A stretch of 64,000 nt of DNA, from the NCBI GenBank assembly GCA_023014485.1, contig JAJOZX010003218.1:412001-476000 (forward strand), in the 5' to 3' direction. The stretch comes from Bathynomus jamesi (taxonomy: Eukaryota; Arthropoda; Malacostraca; Isopoda; Cirolanidae). The position numbers were made by a program, and so were the translations under genes. The notes under the pieces were generated by a model. It was not told where the DNA came from. It saw only the letters and a list, made by a program, of their open reading frames with translations, and searched no databases. Positions 20,543 to 31,319 of the stretch are shown in pieces (positions within the stretch are counted from its first letter, which is position 1; each line of letters begins with the position of its first letter).

Positions 20543-22427
20543 TGAAAAGATTGTGCAGTGTGTTAAATGTATGCATGTGTAGTGAAAAATAGAGGGAGAA
20601 GTGTGTGTTTGAGAGCATGCTGGACTGCTCACAGGCTAGATGAGACAGAAAAAGATCACCTGAGGAGGACAGTGACAGTAGAAATGGGAGTTCCAGCACT
20701 CCTTGTCTCCTGCCTAACATCCCCCCGGTGTACATCCCTGGTCGATTGGTGTCTACAATCTCCTCCTATCTGCATATTTCTTGTTACATCTCTTGTATGT
20801 TCCTTACACATGTATAAATAGAACAATAAATAAATAAGTTAGTGAAATAAAATTATTAACTGCTATTATATTTATTATTCATTTCTACTGAAATCACTAA
20901 ATCAATCACACTAAATCAAATATACTTCCACTATAAAGAATTGAAATGTAAGATAATGCTGAAATATTACAATTAACTTATATAATTAGATGTATTACCG
21001 GTATAGTAAAGGCAACAACCAGCACCCAAATAAACAGCTACTTAAATTACGATACCAATTTTTATGTGAAAAGAGTTCTTAAAGAATTAGAGCTGCAAAT
21101 CCTTATTGAAGTTTACACGAAATAGATCATGTTTCAAATACTTTAAAAATATTATATATTGGAGAAAAATATATTTATATTACATTATTTCGTATTTATT
21201 TGTTACTTATTAAAGGAATGTATTGACAATTTAAAATGTATAACATTGTATATTGTACTCTTTTATAAAAATATAATTATTTTATTTTTAAAATAAAATT
21301 CTGGATTATAGATAATCAGTTCTCTCTTATTTTATATTGCACTTATGAGTTGGATTTCCAACCTATTTAGTATGAATATTAGTGAAAATAGTGGGATGTA
21401 CATTTGGAAGCCAGAGGGTGCAAGGCATGCGGGTTGACGTATTTTGGATGGAATAGTCACAGGGCGTCTTCATTTGTGGATGAATTGTTGCCCCGGTGGT
21501 TTTGGATGGGTTTTAGGCATTTCGGACGAGGGAAGGTACCGCAGTTGAGTGGTTCTGAAGATGTAGGCCAATGAAGGTAAGATAAAACAAGACGATGAAC
21601 TGATGTTAATACAGAGTGGTTCATGATCCAGTAAACGATAGGTGATATAGCTGAATGAGAATGTCCAATTAATAAGCAAATCGTTATTGCAAGGTTCACT
21701 TTCTTTCCTTCCACGAAAGACTAAACAACGAGAGTGCAGGCGTACGGAAACCAACATGCCGTGAACACAAGAAATTTGGCAAGCCGCATCCTCATTTCGA
21801 CGGAGTGAGATCGATGATCGGCTAACAGTGAAGATGACTGAACTTTCCGCCGCATTACTCTGAGGCAACGATGATCCCGAATGATAGTTTTCACGCTTTT
21901 TGAAGGTCGAACTCGAATCGCAATCAGTGACGAATGGATCGTAAAAAATCGGGTTGATTTGAAGTTATTTTTAATTTTCGAAACTTAGATTTTGTTTCAG
22001 GAGAAGGGTTTCCATCTTCAGATGGTTCCATGTTCGAAGTTGCAGCAACTATTTTCTGGGTCTTATTTCCATTGGCTGAACAGTCTCTAGCTACTATATT
22101 ATTACTTGTCGAGGTCTTTGCTGAAGCCTCGTCCCTTCAAGTCCTCTCTTTCTTAAAGAAGAGGCTACCTCAATATGGCAGCATCATACTATTACGCAAG
22201 ATAATAGTAAATAAAAAATATAATAAAGCAGATATACATCATCGATAACTCTTTCAGTGGTATATTTTCATTCTTCGCCACTTCAGTTGCACATTCTGGG
22301 CCTGAATAAGCTTTAAATGATACCATCAAACCTCTCGGTATGCCGAGAGTTAGTGCACAGACCCACAATGTGGCTAATAGCTGCGGCAACCATCTTGCCA
22401 CTTTCGGTGCCATTTTAGGTTTTTTAA
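20542..22427. other. Unassigned region, no supported gene
   Basis: 20553-20815 is less AT-rich than its surroundings but has no recognisable protein. 20820-21330 is very AT-rich. 21400-21900 has overlapping minus-strand ORFs (85 and 132 codons) with no family resemblance. 22192-22413 (minus) encodes a hydrophobic, signal-peptide-like start (MAPKVARWLPQLLATLWVC) that I do not recognise and that ends soon after. None shows real coding evidence. Confidence 0.3.
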
Positions 22428-22556
22428 TTAAGACATTTCACAGATGCATTTTAAAAAGTCGGAGTCGATATTTTTAACAAACATCTGTTGCAGTGCCCGG
22501 GGCAATCGTTCATAGATTTTTATTAATTCACGATATTTCTTCAGCCTATTTGTCAT
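22428..22556 (-). CDS. Small ORF, possible Polinton-associated protein fragment
   Basis: 42 codons starting MTNRLKKYRELIKIYERLPR and ending 'FLKCICEMS'. The pattern of a short basic helix, then 'LPRALQQ', then 'CICE' resembles the start of a small protein that I remember recurring in Polintons and related elements. The next codons after the stop (AATTAAA..) suggest a frameshifted remainder. It lies about 100 bp downstream of, and on the same strand as, the ATPase remnant, fitting one element. The resemblance is from memory and the ORF is short. Confidence 0.35.
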   Translation of the reverse strand: MTNRLKKYRELIKIYERLPRALQQMFVKNIDSDFLKCICEMS

Positions 22557-22659
22557 TCTGGAATATATACCGTTTCAGGGTCGTTTGGGAATATATTCGT
22601 TCTTAGAAGCACCCTGAACGTGTTTCGCGGGTGAAGGTCACAAAGTAAATATCCGTAAA

Positions 22660-23130
22660 CTAACTTGTGGCTTCTTTATAAACCTCCAAAAACTCTTTAC
22701 GCTGATTACGTTGTGCGAATAAGACTAGATATTGCGTATTTAACGACACATCGCGCATGTATCTATTTTTGAAAAATAGATTCTGATTGATGAACAATAC
22801 GCTTATGTTTAGATGGTGGGAGAACACTGTAAATGTCTCGGCAAACATTTTATCCATTTCCAACATGAGATCATCAATTACAATGACTGTATGCTCATTA
22901 CCCCTTAACGAATTAACGTCATATACACCTTTGTGAAACAAAATTTCAGCTTGGTACTCGTTGAACACTGACTGATACGTCGAATAGCACCATATTACTT
23001 TACGCACAAATTTTGAGAACATCTCCCCCCTTATCTTTAATTATTTGAAGCATAAATACAATTTTTCCACATCCTGTAGGGCCAGATATAATACGTGTGG
23101 AGGGGCTTGTGAACCTGAATTTTTCTACAG
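22660..23130 (-). pseudogene. Polinton/Maverick-type packaging ATPase (FtsK/HerA-like), frameshifted
   Basis: Reading leftwards from about 23130, a frame with the Walker A loop 'SGPTGCGK' runs into a stop near 23008. A second frame starting at 23022 gives 'VIWCYSTYQSVF', the Walker B strand 'HTVIVIDDLM' and a sensor-like 'SVLFINQNLFFKNRYMRD'. This order is the A32-like genome-packaging ATPase of Polintons, adenovirus-like and poxvirus-like elements, which drives DNA into capsids. The family is usually 200-250 residues, so most of the domain is here. One frameshift separates Walker A from Walker B. It is an old genomic copy. Confidence 0.75.
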
Positions 23131-23307
23131 ATTCCATCTCTACCACGTCACACCCCAAAGTGGGTCATTTACAAAATATTACAAAATTTAAGTGCTGCGC
23201 CTTATATTCTTGTTTTTCTTCTCCCATAGAATCGTGAATGACGATGATGTACAGCTACCCATCATCGATATCCAGATGAAACCGATGACCGAGTAGCTAC
23301 AGAATCC

Positions 23308-23859
23308 TTGCCCGCTGACGAACCCTCACCGGCGATACCTGTAGCATGCGACAATTCAAAGCGGAAGCATGATGAAGAACCCTCCACGTCAAATATAAAG
23401 CGTGCCAGGATTGCGCCGGTTGTTAGACCCCCAGTAATAGAGCCCCAACCATCTACATCTTACAACACAACCCCAATAATAGTACCTTCCTCAAATATGC
23501 CCCATTATTCCTGTTCAGCTCCGGGGACTTCCTCCACAGCAGCAGCAGCTTCTCATACTGTGGAGGATGGTATAACATTCGAGTTGGTGCGCACCGCTAC
23601 CCCCACCGCTGCCCTGACTAGAAATCGGTACGTGGTCAGGGTTGACCCTGGATCCCTGTATACCAACGGTATTGGACTGCGACACGTAGTTGAACGTGTT
23701 TTGGAGTTTGCCCTTCAGAACCGCGACGAACGTGAAGTCCGGACGAGGTTGTCCTTCAGGTTCGGGTCAGATGACGGGGACGTAGATGATTTTTGGGTAG
23801 TAATACCGTTCAGATGTTTGGCGGCTGTAGACAGAATATATGAGGGGTCGAGCGTCTAA
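23308..23859 (+). CDS. Unknown ORF next to the Polinton ATPase, well preserved
   Basis: 184 open codons with no stop. The frame is open upstream to about 23245 but has no ATG there; the first in-frame ATG is codon 64 (23497). CCCATAG near 23229 looks like a splice acceptor, so an upstream exon may supply the start. The N-terminal third is low-complexity and basic/proline-rich, with KRKHDEE and IKRARI like a nuclear signal. The C-terminal 100 residues look folded: 'GITFELVRTATPTAALTRNR', 'HVVERVLEFALQNRDEREVR', 'DDFWVVIPFRCL'. Codon use is GC-richer than the surroundings. It is transcribed away from the ATPase with roughly 170 bp between them, so it probably belongs to the same Polinton. I do not recognise the family. 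Confidence 0.5.
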   Translation: MPADEPSPAIPVACDNSKRKHDEEPSTSNIKRARIAPVVRPPVIEPQPSTSYNTTPIIVPSSNMPHYSCSAPGTSSTAAAASHTVEDGITFELVRTATPTAALTRNRYVVRVDPGSLYTNGIGLRHVVERVLEFALQNRDEREVRTRLSFRFGSDDGDVDDFWVVIPFRCLAAVDRIYEGSSV

Positions 23860-24266
23860 AGGTACCTAAGCGCCACCACAGGCGAAAACGTGTTTTTGAT
23901 GTATACTATCACTATTTTCACCCTTCCTCTATCGCGTGGTTTGGGTTATAATGACCTTACGACACTAGAAGTATGGTTGAAAACCTTATGAAGTGAACTA
24001 CTTTTTTCACCTCATTCTGTGCCAGAAATCGCACCCAAAGTTCGCCATAATAAGAAAATAAAAATTAAAAAAAAAATACATATAAAATATAAAATATGAA
24101 AATCTATTCCAAAAACTCGTCAACATCTTCAGTAGCATACTTAGAACTCTAATTTAGCAAAAAATGAACGTTCTAGCTCAATCAATAACAGAGATACTAT
24201 TGCCAGAATATTGCTGAACTTTGGAAGCAATTTCTGGCGAATTTTAATTTTGGCGCTTAGGTACCT
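23860..24266. mobile_element. Harbinger-like MITE, 407 bp, at the stop codon of the unknown ORF
   Basis: The ends are AGGTACCTAAGCGCCA at the left and its inverted copy TGGCGCTTAGGTACCT at the right. TAA is duplicated (23857-23859 and 24267-24269); a 3-bp TWA duplication is typical of PIF/Harbinger. The left TAA is also the stop codon of the ORF, so the insertion did not change the protein. There is no ORF of interest inside. Confidence 0.85.
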
Positions 24267-24269
24267 TAA

Positions 24270-24440
24270 GACGCGGGACCCCTCAATTTATCTTGGGCCG
24301 TATATGTATAATGCAGGCCTCTCAAAGTAGTACAGCCTTCAATATGGACAACTTCATGATAGATATTGGCAGAGTAATCCTGGTTGCGGGTCATAGTGCC
24401 ACATCATATACTCTTAATTTCAATTTTTCGGTTATTTACA
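24270..24440. other. Probable remainder of the Polinton fragment
   Basis: GC content rises again as in 23308-23859. A plus-strand frame from 24311 (MQASQSSTAFNMDNF..) is open across this stretch and into BEL-1. It is unassigned; the border with BEL-1 lies somewhere in 24400-24475. Confidence 0.35.
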
Positions 24441-25079
24441 GAAAGCATTTAAACGTCGATCGTGGTTGCGGCTCTGGTGGTAGCACATGTGAAAAGATAT
24501 ATATATAACTTTTGTTATACTCCCCTTGCTCATACACATAAACTGGACCTGCGAAGTCTACTCCCACTACATCAAATGGGGCAGTATAGACACACCATTC
24601 TCTTGGAAGTGAAGCCATCTTTTCATAATAAGGCTTTGCACTCCAACGCTTGCAAACCACATTTATGCAAGACCTTTTTTACTACTTGTCTAATTTTGGG
24701 AATCCAAAACTGTTGTCTGATCTCTATTATCACTTCTCTAACTCCAGCATGTAACAACTTATGATGCGTATCCAGGATCAAAAGTTCCATAAAGTGCCCC
24801 AAACGTAACAAAATTGGATGTCTTTTCTTCTCTGGAAGCCCAGAAAACTGTAGTCTACGGTCTACCTCCTACTCTCAATAAGTCCTGATCCAAAAACACA
24901 TCCAAACCCTTGAGAGCAGAATGTGTTGGCAGAAACTGTAATGGACTGCTGGTGAGCAATTCCCTCTCTTCACCAAATTTTTCCTTCTGCACATATACCA
25001 CCCAGTATTGCCTGGCTTGCTGAATTTCCTTACTGTTCAGAATTCCTTCCCTTCTTATTTCTCCCTTAGTGTTGTTTGT
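24441..25079 (-). pseudogene. BEL-1 integrase, N-terminal zinc domain and start of core
   Basis: Reading leftwards: a linker ('GEIRREGILNSKEIQQARQY'), 'FLDQDLLRVGGRP' (the family form is 'DDGLLRVGGRL'), a His-His-Cys zinc region with 'HHKLLHAGVREVIIEIRQQ' and 'FWIPKIRQVVKKVLHKC', then 'APFDVVGVDFAGPVYV', which carries the first catalytic Asp of the integrase core. Several frame changes separate the pieces. The core stops near 24460, after a degraded 'KSYI' strand, so the other catalytic residues are missing. Confidence 0.8.
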
Positions 25080-25619
25080 GTGGAAAATTTGGGAGTACTG
25101 AAATGGAAGACCCACCTAATCTTGAATAAGCCACATTGACATTCAAAAATAATAACAATAAAAATAAATCAGAAAGAGAACTTGAACTATTGCTGAGAAA
25201 AATTAAAAAGACACCGACGAAGAAACAAATATGGGATGAAAAGAAAAAAGATCCCATAGTTAGAAATGGCAACATGGTTTTGGGAAGAAGAAAAGATCGC
25301 AATAAGAACAAAGAAAAAGGAGAACAAGAAGGAGGGGCTAGAGACAAAGAAGCCGGAATAAAAAAGTTCATTATTGCTGTCAAAAAATTAAATTTATATA
25401 TCATTTCAAGGTAAGAGGTTCATAAATTTCCCTTCAGTTATTAAATTTAGGTTAAATAAGCTGACATTGCAGCTGTAATTGTTTAACAATAAAGTATGGA
25501 AGTCCTGTTTATGGACACATAGCCAGGCTGGTTCATCTTTAGCCTAGGTCTTCCATCTTCAATGTAGCCTAGGTTGTGTTTCGGCTACTCTAGTTGGAGC
25601 AGGACCTATTTTTTCCATA
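25080..25619 (+). repeat. BEL-2 5' LTR
   Basis: Begins GTGGAAAATTTGGG and ends TTTTTTCCATA. It matches 38216-38759 with few substitutions and one or two small indels. Both LTRs contain the same lysine-rich ORF of about 92 codons (25136-25414, 38273-38554), probably chance. The ends are not the usual TG..CA. Confidence 0.88.
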
Positions 25620-26015
25620 ACTAAATTGGTGGCCCGTGTTGGGGAAGGGTTATTTGCTGTGAAAACCTTAACCTTGAAAAAAAAAAAAAAATTACGCCTT
25701 ATCAAACATTTTGACATCTGAACAGAACTTATCCCATGTTTGGCTTTTTCAGACATTTACTACATATAAATAATAATAAATTTCGAAGCCCTAACTAAAA
25801 ATAAAAATAAGAAATAATTCAAATACTTCAAAACTTATCATTTGGCCATAAATGTGGTAAAATTCTAGAATAAGGGTAATCTGAAGCCTAGCCTATTTAA
25901 CCAAAATAAAGCTTACGTATTGTATACATAATATACAATAAAGCTTATTTATAGAGTTGAAAGGGTTTTTAGGATTTTGGGGACTTATTTTTGGAGAAAA
26001 CAAAATAAACAAAAT
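25620..26015 (+). promoter_or_regulatory. BEL-2 leader with primer-binding-site-like sequence
   Basis: TTGGTGGCCCGTGTTGGGGA at 25626-25645 sits 6 bases after the LTR, where the tRNA primer site belongs. The form TGGTGGC.CGTGTGGGG is common in BEL/Pao elements. Poly-A near 25676-25690. The gag ATG is at 26016. Confidence 0.55.
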
Positions 26016-27343
26016 ATGGCTGAAAGTGAAGCAATTGAGGCAAAGATTAAATCATTAAAAAGGAAGAAATCAGCAAGGAAGGGAGTCATTACCAGGCTTT
26101 TAACTAGCTTTAATAGCAAAGAAAATCCAAATAAAAGTGATTATGATACTATTTTGGGTGGTTTAAATAGAATTAAGCAGGAAATAATAATTACAGACGA
26201 GGAAATTGGTGAAGAGACATATACAGCACTTTTGTGTGAACAAGAACAGAATATTTTTGAAATAGATTCTCATATAAATGAATTATACGCTGCTTTAGAT
26301 AATCTACCAAATAATTTAGAAGATGCAAATCAAAGTTTGATTGATGCCTTAAGAAATGCATCCATTTCTAATGATGACAAACAACTAAAATCCAAGTTAC
26401 CAACATTACAAGTACCAATATTTAAGGGTGATCGAACAAAATTTCAGTCTTTTCTGAAAAAGTTTGATAGTTTAATTGGCAACAAAGATTATATATCTGA
26501 TGTTGACAAATTCAGTTATCTATTTAATTATTTAAAGGGCCCAGCCCTAAAACTGGTTGATGCCTTACCAGCAATAGGCAGCTCATATAAAATAGCTCTC
26601 AAATTACTAGAAAGAAATTTCCTAAATGAAAAAGAAATAGTAAATGATTTAGCAATAAAATTAAAAAATATAAAACCAGCCAAGGATAACCATCAGGATC
26701 TGTACAATTTCTATTGTGAAATTGAATGCATGTTAGGTCATCTAAAAAATAATGACATAGATCTAGAGAAATCAGCATGGTTTATCCAAGCCATAATATT
26801 TGATTGTTTACCTACCCAAATTAGGGATATTTTCCAAAGAATAATGGGAAATACATACCCTACCCTTGGTGAAATAAGGAATGAATTTCCAAATGTTTTG
26901 TCAATGTACAAATTTTCAAAAATTAATTCACAAAGATTGATTCACAAATAAACCAAACAAAGAAAATTCAAACAAAACCAAAGCCACAACAACAATAAAA
27001 AGACAAATCAGAACAAAAAGTAATAGGTCTAACTCCTACACTACAAAATTTTAATGTTACGACAGAATTTGTTCATAAGTGTAAATTTTGTTCGGCTGAT
27101 GATCACAATAGCACACGATGTACTAAATATGTAGACTTAGAATCCCGGATAAACAGGTATTCTCAGTTAAACCTTTGTACTAAATGCACAGGTGCAGGAC
27201 ATACTAACAAAGACTGCAAAACAAAAATAAGATTCAAATGTGTTAATTGTGAGTTTAAATCATGTCTCTTGTCTTTGTGATTCATTTAAAAATTCAAATA
27301 AACAAAACACGAAGAAAACTGAAAAAACATTTAATGGACAATT
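26016..27343 (+). pseudogene. BEL-2 gag with zinc knuckles
   Basis: Open from the ATG at 26016 (MAESEAIEAK) to 26951. It has a helical N-terminus and then the BEL gag domain (DUF1759 type): 'LPTLQVPIFKGDRTKFQSF' and 'KFSYLFNYLKGPALKLV'. After a frame break the nucleocapsid follows with two intact CX2CX4HX4C knuckles ('CKFCSADDHNSTRC', 'CTKCTGAGHTNKDC') and a third broken by one base. It is cut at 27343 by the large DNA transposon. Gag forms the particle that packages the element's RNA. Confidence 0.82.
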
Positions 27344-30300
27344 TAGGGTGGATCACTTTTCACTTTTTTTTTAAATTATAGCTGGTCAAAGTTTTTCCCA
27401 TGATTTGGTTCAGTGGAAGTACACTGACATCATTTTTACCAAAATCGATCAATATTTAGGGGTCGCGCATCGACCTTGAAAATTTCAACTTTGGAAATTT
27501 GGCCAAATTGACAATTTTTTACTGAATAAAGATAAATCATCAAATGACCATATTTTCTGAATCCTCTCAGTGAAAGAAATCCTCTCAGATACCAAGTTGA
27601 TAGGACAAGTGGTTTAGAAGTTATACTCACCTTGAGATAGCATTAAAATTTAAAATACCGTATTTGTCCCCGTACCTCCATATGCTGTCTGCCGTTGTCT
27701 GCTTTTTAGGATAAGATAAAACGAATAAGGAAAGATCAAATGTATTTTGTATTAAAACAGTTTACCGATATCACTAAAGGCACTTACTCCGGTGCCGCTA
27801 ACTAGGTTCAAGAACTGTATGAATCGTGGTTAGAACACACGTCATCTTAAGGCGTGCGCCATGTACTCTCTCTGCTAACTCCCTTTCCCTCTGCGCTACG
27901 TCATCTTGGCAAGTGACGACTTCTTGAAGTCACCGAGTTCTTTCCGGCTCTTTTCCACGAGCTGAAGAAGACCCTGCAGCTGTGACTCGTCTTTTGTGAC
28001 AGTGTTCGCGTAATCTTCTATCAGTTTTATCCCTCTCTCTGCCACGTCGTTGGTAACTTTCAGATGCGAGATGACATTCTTCAGATCACAGTAGTTCTTA
28101 TCTTGATCCCACTTATTCACCGGCAGAGTGAGCCACGTAGACGCGCACACCTGCAGGCCTGTGAACACGAACCACGATGACTCATCGATCAGGTCCGGAA
28201 GGCGCGTCGTGTCATCAACCGAGACGTTGTCATACGTGAAGTCCTTGGGCACAGCGAGGCGGCACAGCTTCTTTGCCATCTCGTGCTTCACAGTGTCTTC
28301 CACTTTGTCACTGCAGAGGGCGAAAACGACGGTCTGAGGCCTCAGATACCACAAGTGCCGCCTGATCACTGCCAGTGAAGCCTCTGCAATCTCGCGATCC
28401 AGCCCTGTACTGCAGAAGACGCTGGTACAACACAAGGTCATTCAGCGGGGCATCAGCTGCGACAGGAGCCGCCAGCCAGGCAGGTGCGTAGAGGAGTGCA
28501 GTAAATAGTACCACTCTCTGAAGTTTCTGTACCAGCTCGTCGTCGAACTCCAGCTGACCGCTGAACATCAGGAGCTTCGTGTAGTAGATGATCTGAAACG
28601 AATACGCACTGTGATGTATAAATACCGATACCACTCCATATAAGTTTGTTTAATGGTAAATTATTTATCTTATTTTTTTCTGGTAGGGACTTCAAATGGC
28701 TGTTTGCAGAAGGCAATACAATATTTAACTTCTAATTCAAAATACCAACCTTGGCCATCCACCTCGCATGATGGTAGGCTCCTGGGCGCATGAAGTGTGT
28801 GCCACGACGTGGCTGGGCCCCGAGTACCAGGAGTGTAATCTCCGCCACTTCTCGGTAGTCTTCTCTGACAAGACCAGAAGCGGTGCCGAGGAACTTGACT
28901 GCCTCATCTCGGAGCTCCATCAGCCACGTCACCTCCGCCAAATGCTCGATCTCCAGCTCGCGATAAGTCGAGAGGTCGAGCTTGTCCCACCTGAAAGGGG
29001 TTATGAAAATATTGCATGAAAACGACTGAAGTTTCCCTTTTCGACTGCTATTAACATCATTAGTAGAAGGACGCTGATATCTCAATTGCTCTGAAGGCAA
29101 AAAATCATTGGAGAAAACAAATGCGCCTTAGACTTGAAATTCACCTTCTCCTCAGATACTGGAACAAAGGTTCAGTTGGTGCTGTGGTTCTTCCAAACGC
29201 GGTGATGACCACTGCCCCCACGATGAGCTCCATAACGTGATGGCGACAGCCCAGCTGGAAGAGCGGTTTACCAAGCATGTTCTCCAGCCGGACCACCGCA
29301 CCCTGCACCCTCCCCGTATTGGAGGAAGTTGTGTCGAAGCACAGTCCAATCACGTTGTTCTCGCATCCCCAGTCTTTGAGAGCACGAAAGGTCGCCTGGG
29401 CCTGGGACAGACCGGTGCCGTCAGCAACAGTCGGAACGGCCAGCAACTTTCCTTCTGTGCATTGGGGAGCTCCAGAGATGAGAATCGCCTGGCGGTGCTC
29501 CAATGATCCAAGAGAGTCCTGAAACGTATGTCATACATGCCAATCCATTATCGTCCACTGGAATATGTCAATCCACTGTCGTCACTGGAACATGTTAATT
29601 CACTGTCGTCCACGGTGAGGGCAAAACTGACCTTGATTACTTTACCGTCCCAGTGGACGACAGCATGCCTCGGAGATACGAAGGATTTCTGCACAGCTGT
29701 CGACACTTCACAACGATGTGCCACTCTTCCACGGCGAGACGTGTCCTTCGAGATACTGAATTTGTCCAGGTCTGCGGGCGGATCTGCCGAACGTAGGACT
29801 GCCGCCACGACACTTGCCACCTATGTGCGAAATTGAAAGGAAATTGACAAGGATGCGTATGGTTTTTATGTGACAAAATAATCACTAAATTTTCCGTCGT
29901 TACGTCTATTATATCTTTGTCAAGGAAAGATCATTACTGATATATACACACCTGATTATTGGACATCCGGAAGCGATCAGCCACTTCAATAACAGCCGGT
30001 GCATTGAGGATGCGGTGAGGAAGGCTGATTGATACAGTTGATTCTCTCGGCTGTCGGTATGGTGGTTCTAGCTGTGATTCGGAGTTGCTCGATGATCTGC
30101 TTTCTATAGATTCATCGTCGCTCTCAGCTTCGGTTCCTAATTTCGTTTTGAGGTGCCTGGTCATCACGAGATTGTTGTCTTGAGAGTTGCCGTTTTCTCT
30201 TGACAACGAACACTTTATCATTCCCACTCATTGTTGCCTGGCGCAGGCCCCGTTGATCCTCATAAAATTTAATATCTTCTTGTTTGTTGTTGTCTGAGAG

Positions 30301-31263
30301 CAGTCGACTTTTCTGTATCTCTTCAATAGCATCGGGAGCTCCGATGTCCCAGAGCTTGTTCAGATTTTTCTGAAAACTTCTCCCTGCCTTTTCCCGCGTC
30401 ACTGTCTCTCATCTTGCTCTTCTGCAGCGAGCGCCACTCTTCCCACAGTAACTCCAGTTTTCTTTCGCAGTTACGCCTCGTGATCGTCTTTATACGTGCC
30501 ATGTTCCAAAATGCCAGAACATTGGCCACCGTGTCTTTTACGGCGGCCTTCCTGTCAGTAGTTTCCTGCTTGGCATAGAAGAAGTACTGGAGAACTTGAT
30601 GGGTGGTTGGCAATTTGGCACCACCGATCGAGGAAGATGGTGACCAATTAAGAAGACGTCCGTGGCTGACCTTAGAGAAGGTGGTGCTGTTGTTGCTGCT
30701 TTCTCTTTTCCAGAATAAGTAACTTTCAGAGTCTTCCCACTCCTGGTTGTTAACAGTTTATATCCATTGTACTAAAGTCTAGACTTATCAAACAAGAATC
30801 AATTGACACAGTTGATCTGTAAAAAGCAAACTGTGATTAGTAAAAATATTGGTCATAGACATAGCGTGTGTGTGTAATTGGGATTTTAGGATGCGCCAGC
30901 TACTGATGCTATGATTACGTCCATAACGGGGGACAAATACGATATTTTAAATTTTAATGTTATTTCTCTAGGTGAGTGTAACTTCTAAACCACTTGTCCG
31001 ATCAACTTGGTAAGTATCTGAGAGGATTTCTTTCACTGAGAGAATTCAGAAAATATGGTCATTTGATGATTTATCTTTATTCAGTAAAAAATTGTCAATT
31101 TGGCCAAATTTCCAAAATTGAAATTTTCAAGGTCGATGCGCGACCCCTAAATATTGATCGATTTTGGTAAAAATGGTGTCAGTGTACTTCCACTGAACCA
31201 AATCATGGGAAAAACTTTGACCAGCTATAATTTTTTTAAAAAAGTGAAAAGTGATCCACCCTA
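27344..31263 (-). mobile_element. 3.9-kb DNA transposon with about 330-bp inverted ends, family uncertain
   Basis: The left end, TAGGGTGGATCACTTTTC at 27344, and right end, ending in GATCCACCCTA at 31263, are inverted copies. Identity continues inward for roughly 330 bp (to about 27680 and from about 30925) with few mismatches. The flanks give ATT or TA as a possible duplication, and I cannot choose. Inside is a multi-exon transposase-like gene on the minus strand. Ends and gene fit an autonomous cut-and-paste element. hAT would need an 8-bp duplication, which I do not see. Confidence 0.85.
27897..30613 (-). pseudogene. Transposase-like gene of the 3.9-kb element, exons with introns
   Basis: Reading leftwards. 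Exon-like blocks: 30613-30124, a basic DNA-binding-like N-terminus ('NCERKLELLWEEWRSLQKS') in overlapping frames; 30110-29940, acidic/serine-rich; 29820-29548; 29503-29141 with 'VIGLCFDTTSSNTG', 'GKPLFQLGCRHHVMELIVG'; 29000-28732; and 28620-27897 with 'RHLWYL' and the terminal 'KVTNDVAERGIKLIEDY' and 'LLQLVEKSRKELG'. The D in CFDTT, the C/H pair in GCRHH and the NDxAERG block look like an RNase-H-fold transposase. From memory, similar proteins are multiplied in aphid, Daphnia and Hydra genomes. Frame changes between blocks may be introns or damage; one at about 28400 is a clear shift. Confidence 0.65.
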
Positions 31264-31319
31264 ATTATTGGTCATGTATCAATAAATAATGTCAATAAAA
31301 ATTCTAGTGTACTTCTACC
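31264..31319 (+). other. BEL-2 coding sliver between two insertions
   Basis: An open frame continuing the gag-to-protease linker from 27343. The last 8 bases (CTTCTACC) are the target repeat of the next insertion. Confidence 0.6.

Noticed and set aside
21457..21868. Overlapping minus ORFs of 85 and 132 codons
   Set aside because: No family resemblance, no start context and opposite-frame overlap; likely chance.
25136..25414. Lysine/asparagine-rich ORF in both BEL-2 LTRs (also 38273-38554)
   Set aside because: Low-complexity translation of A-rich LTR sequence; its presence in both LTRs follows from LTR identity.
29237..29836. Plus-strand ORFs opposite the 3.9-kb transposon gene
   Set aside because: They lack motifs; the minus strand carries the conserved blocks and plausible exon order.
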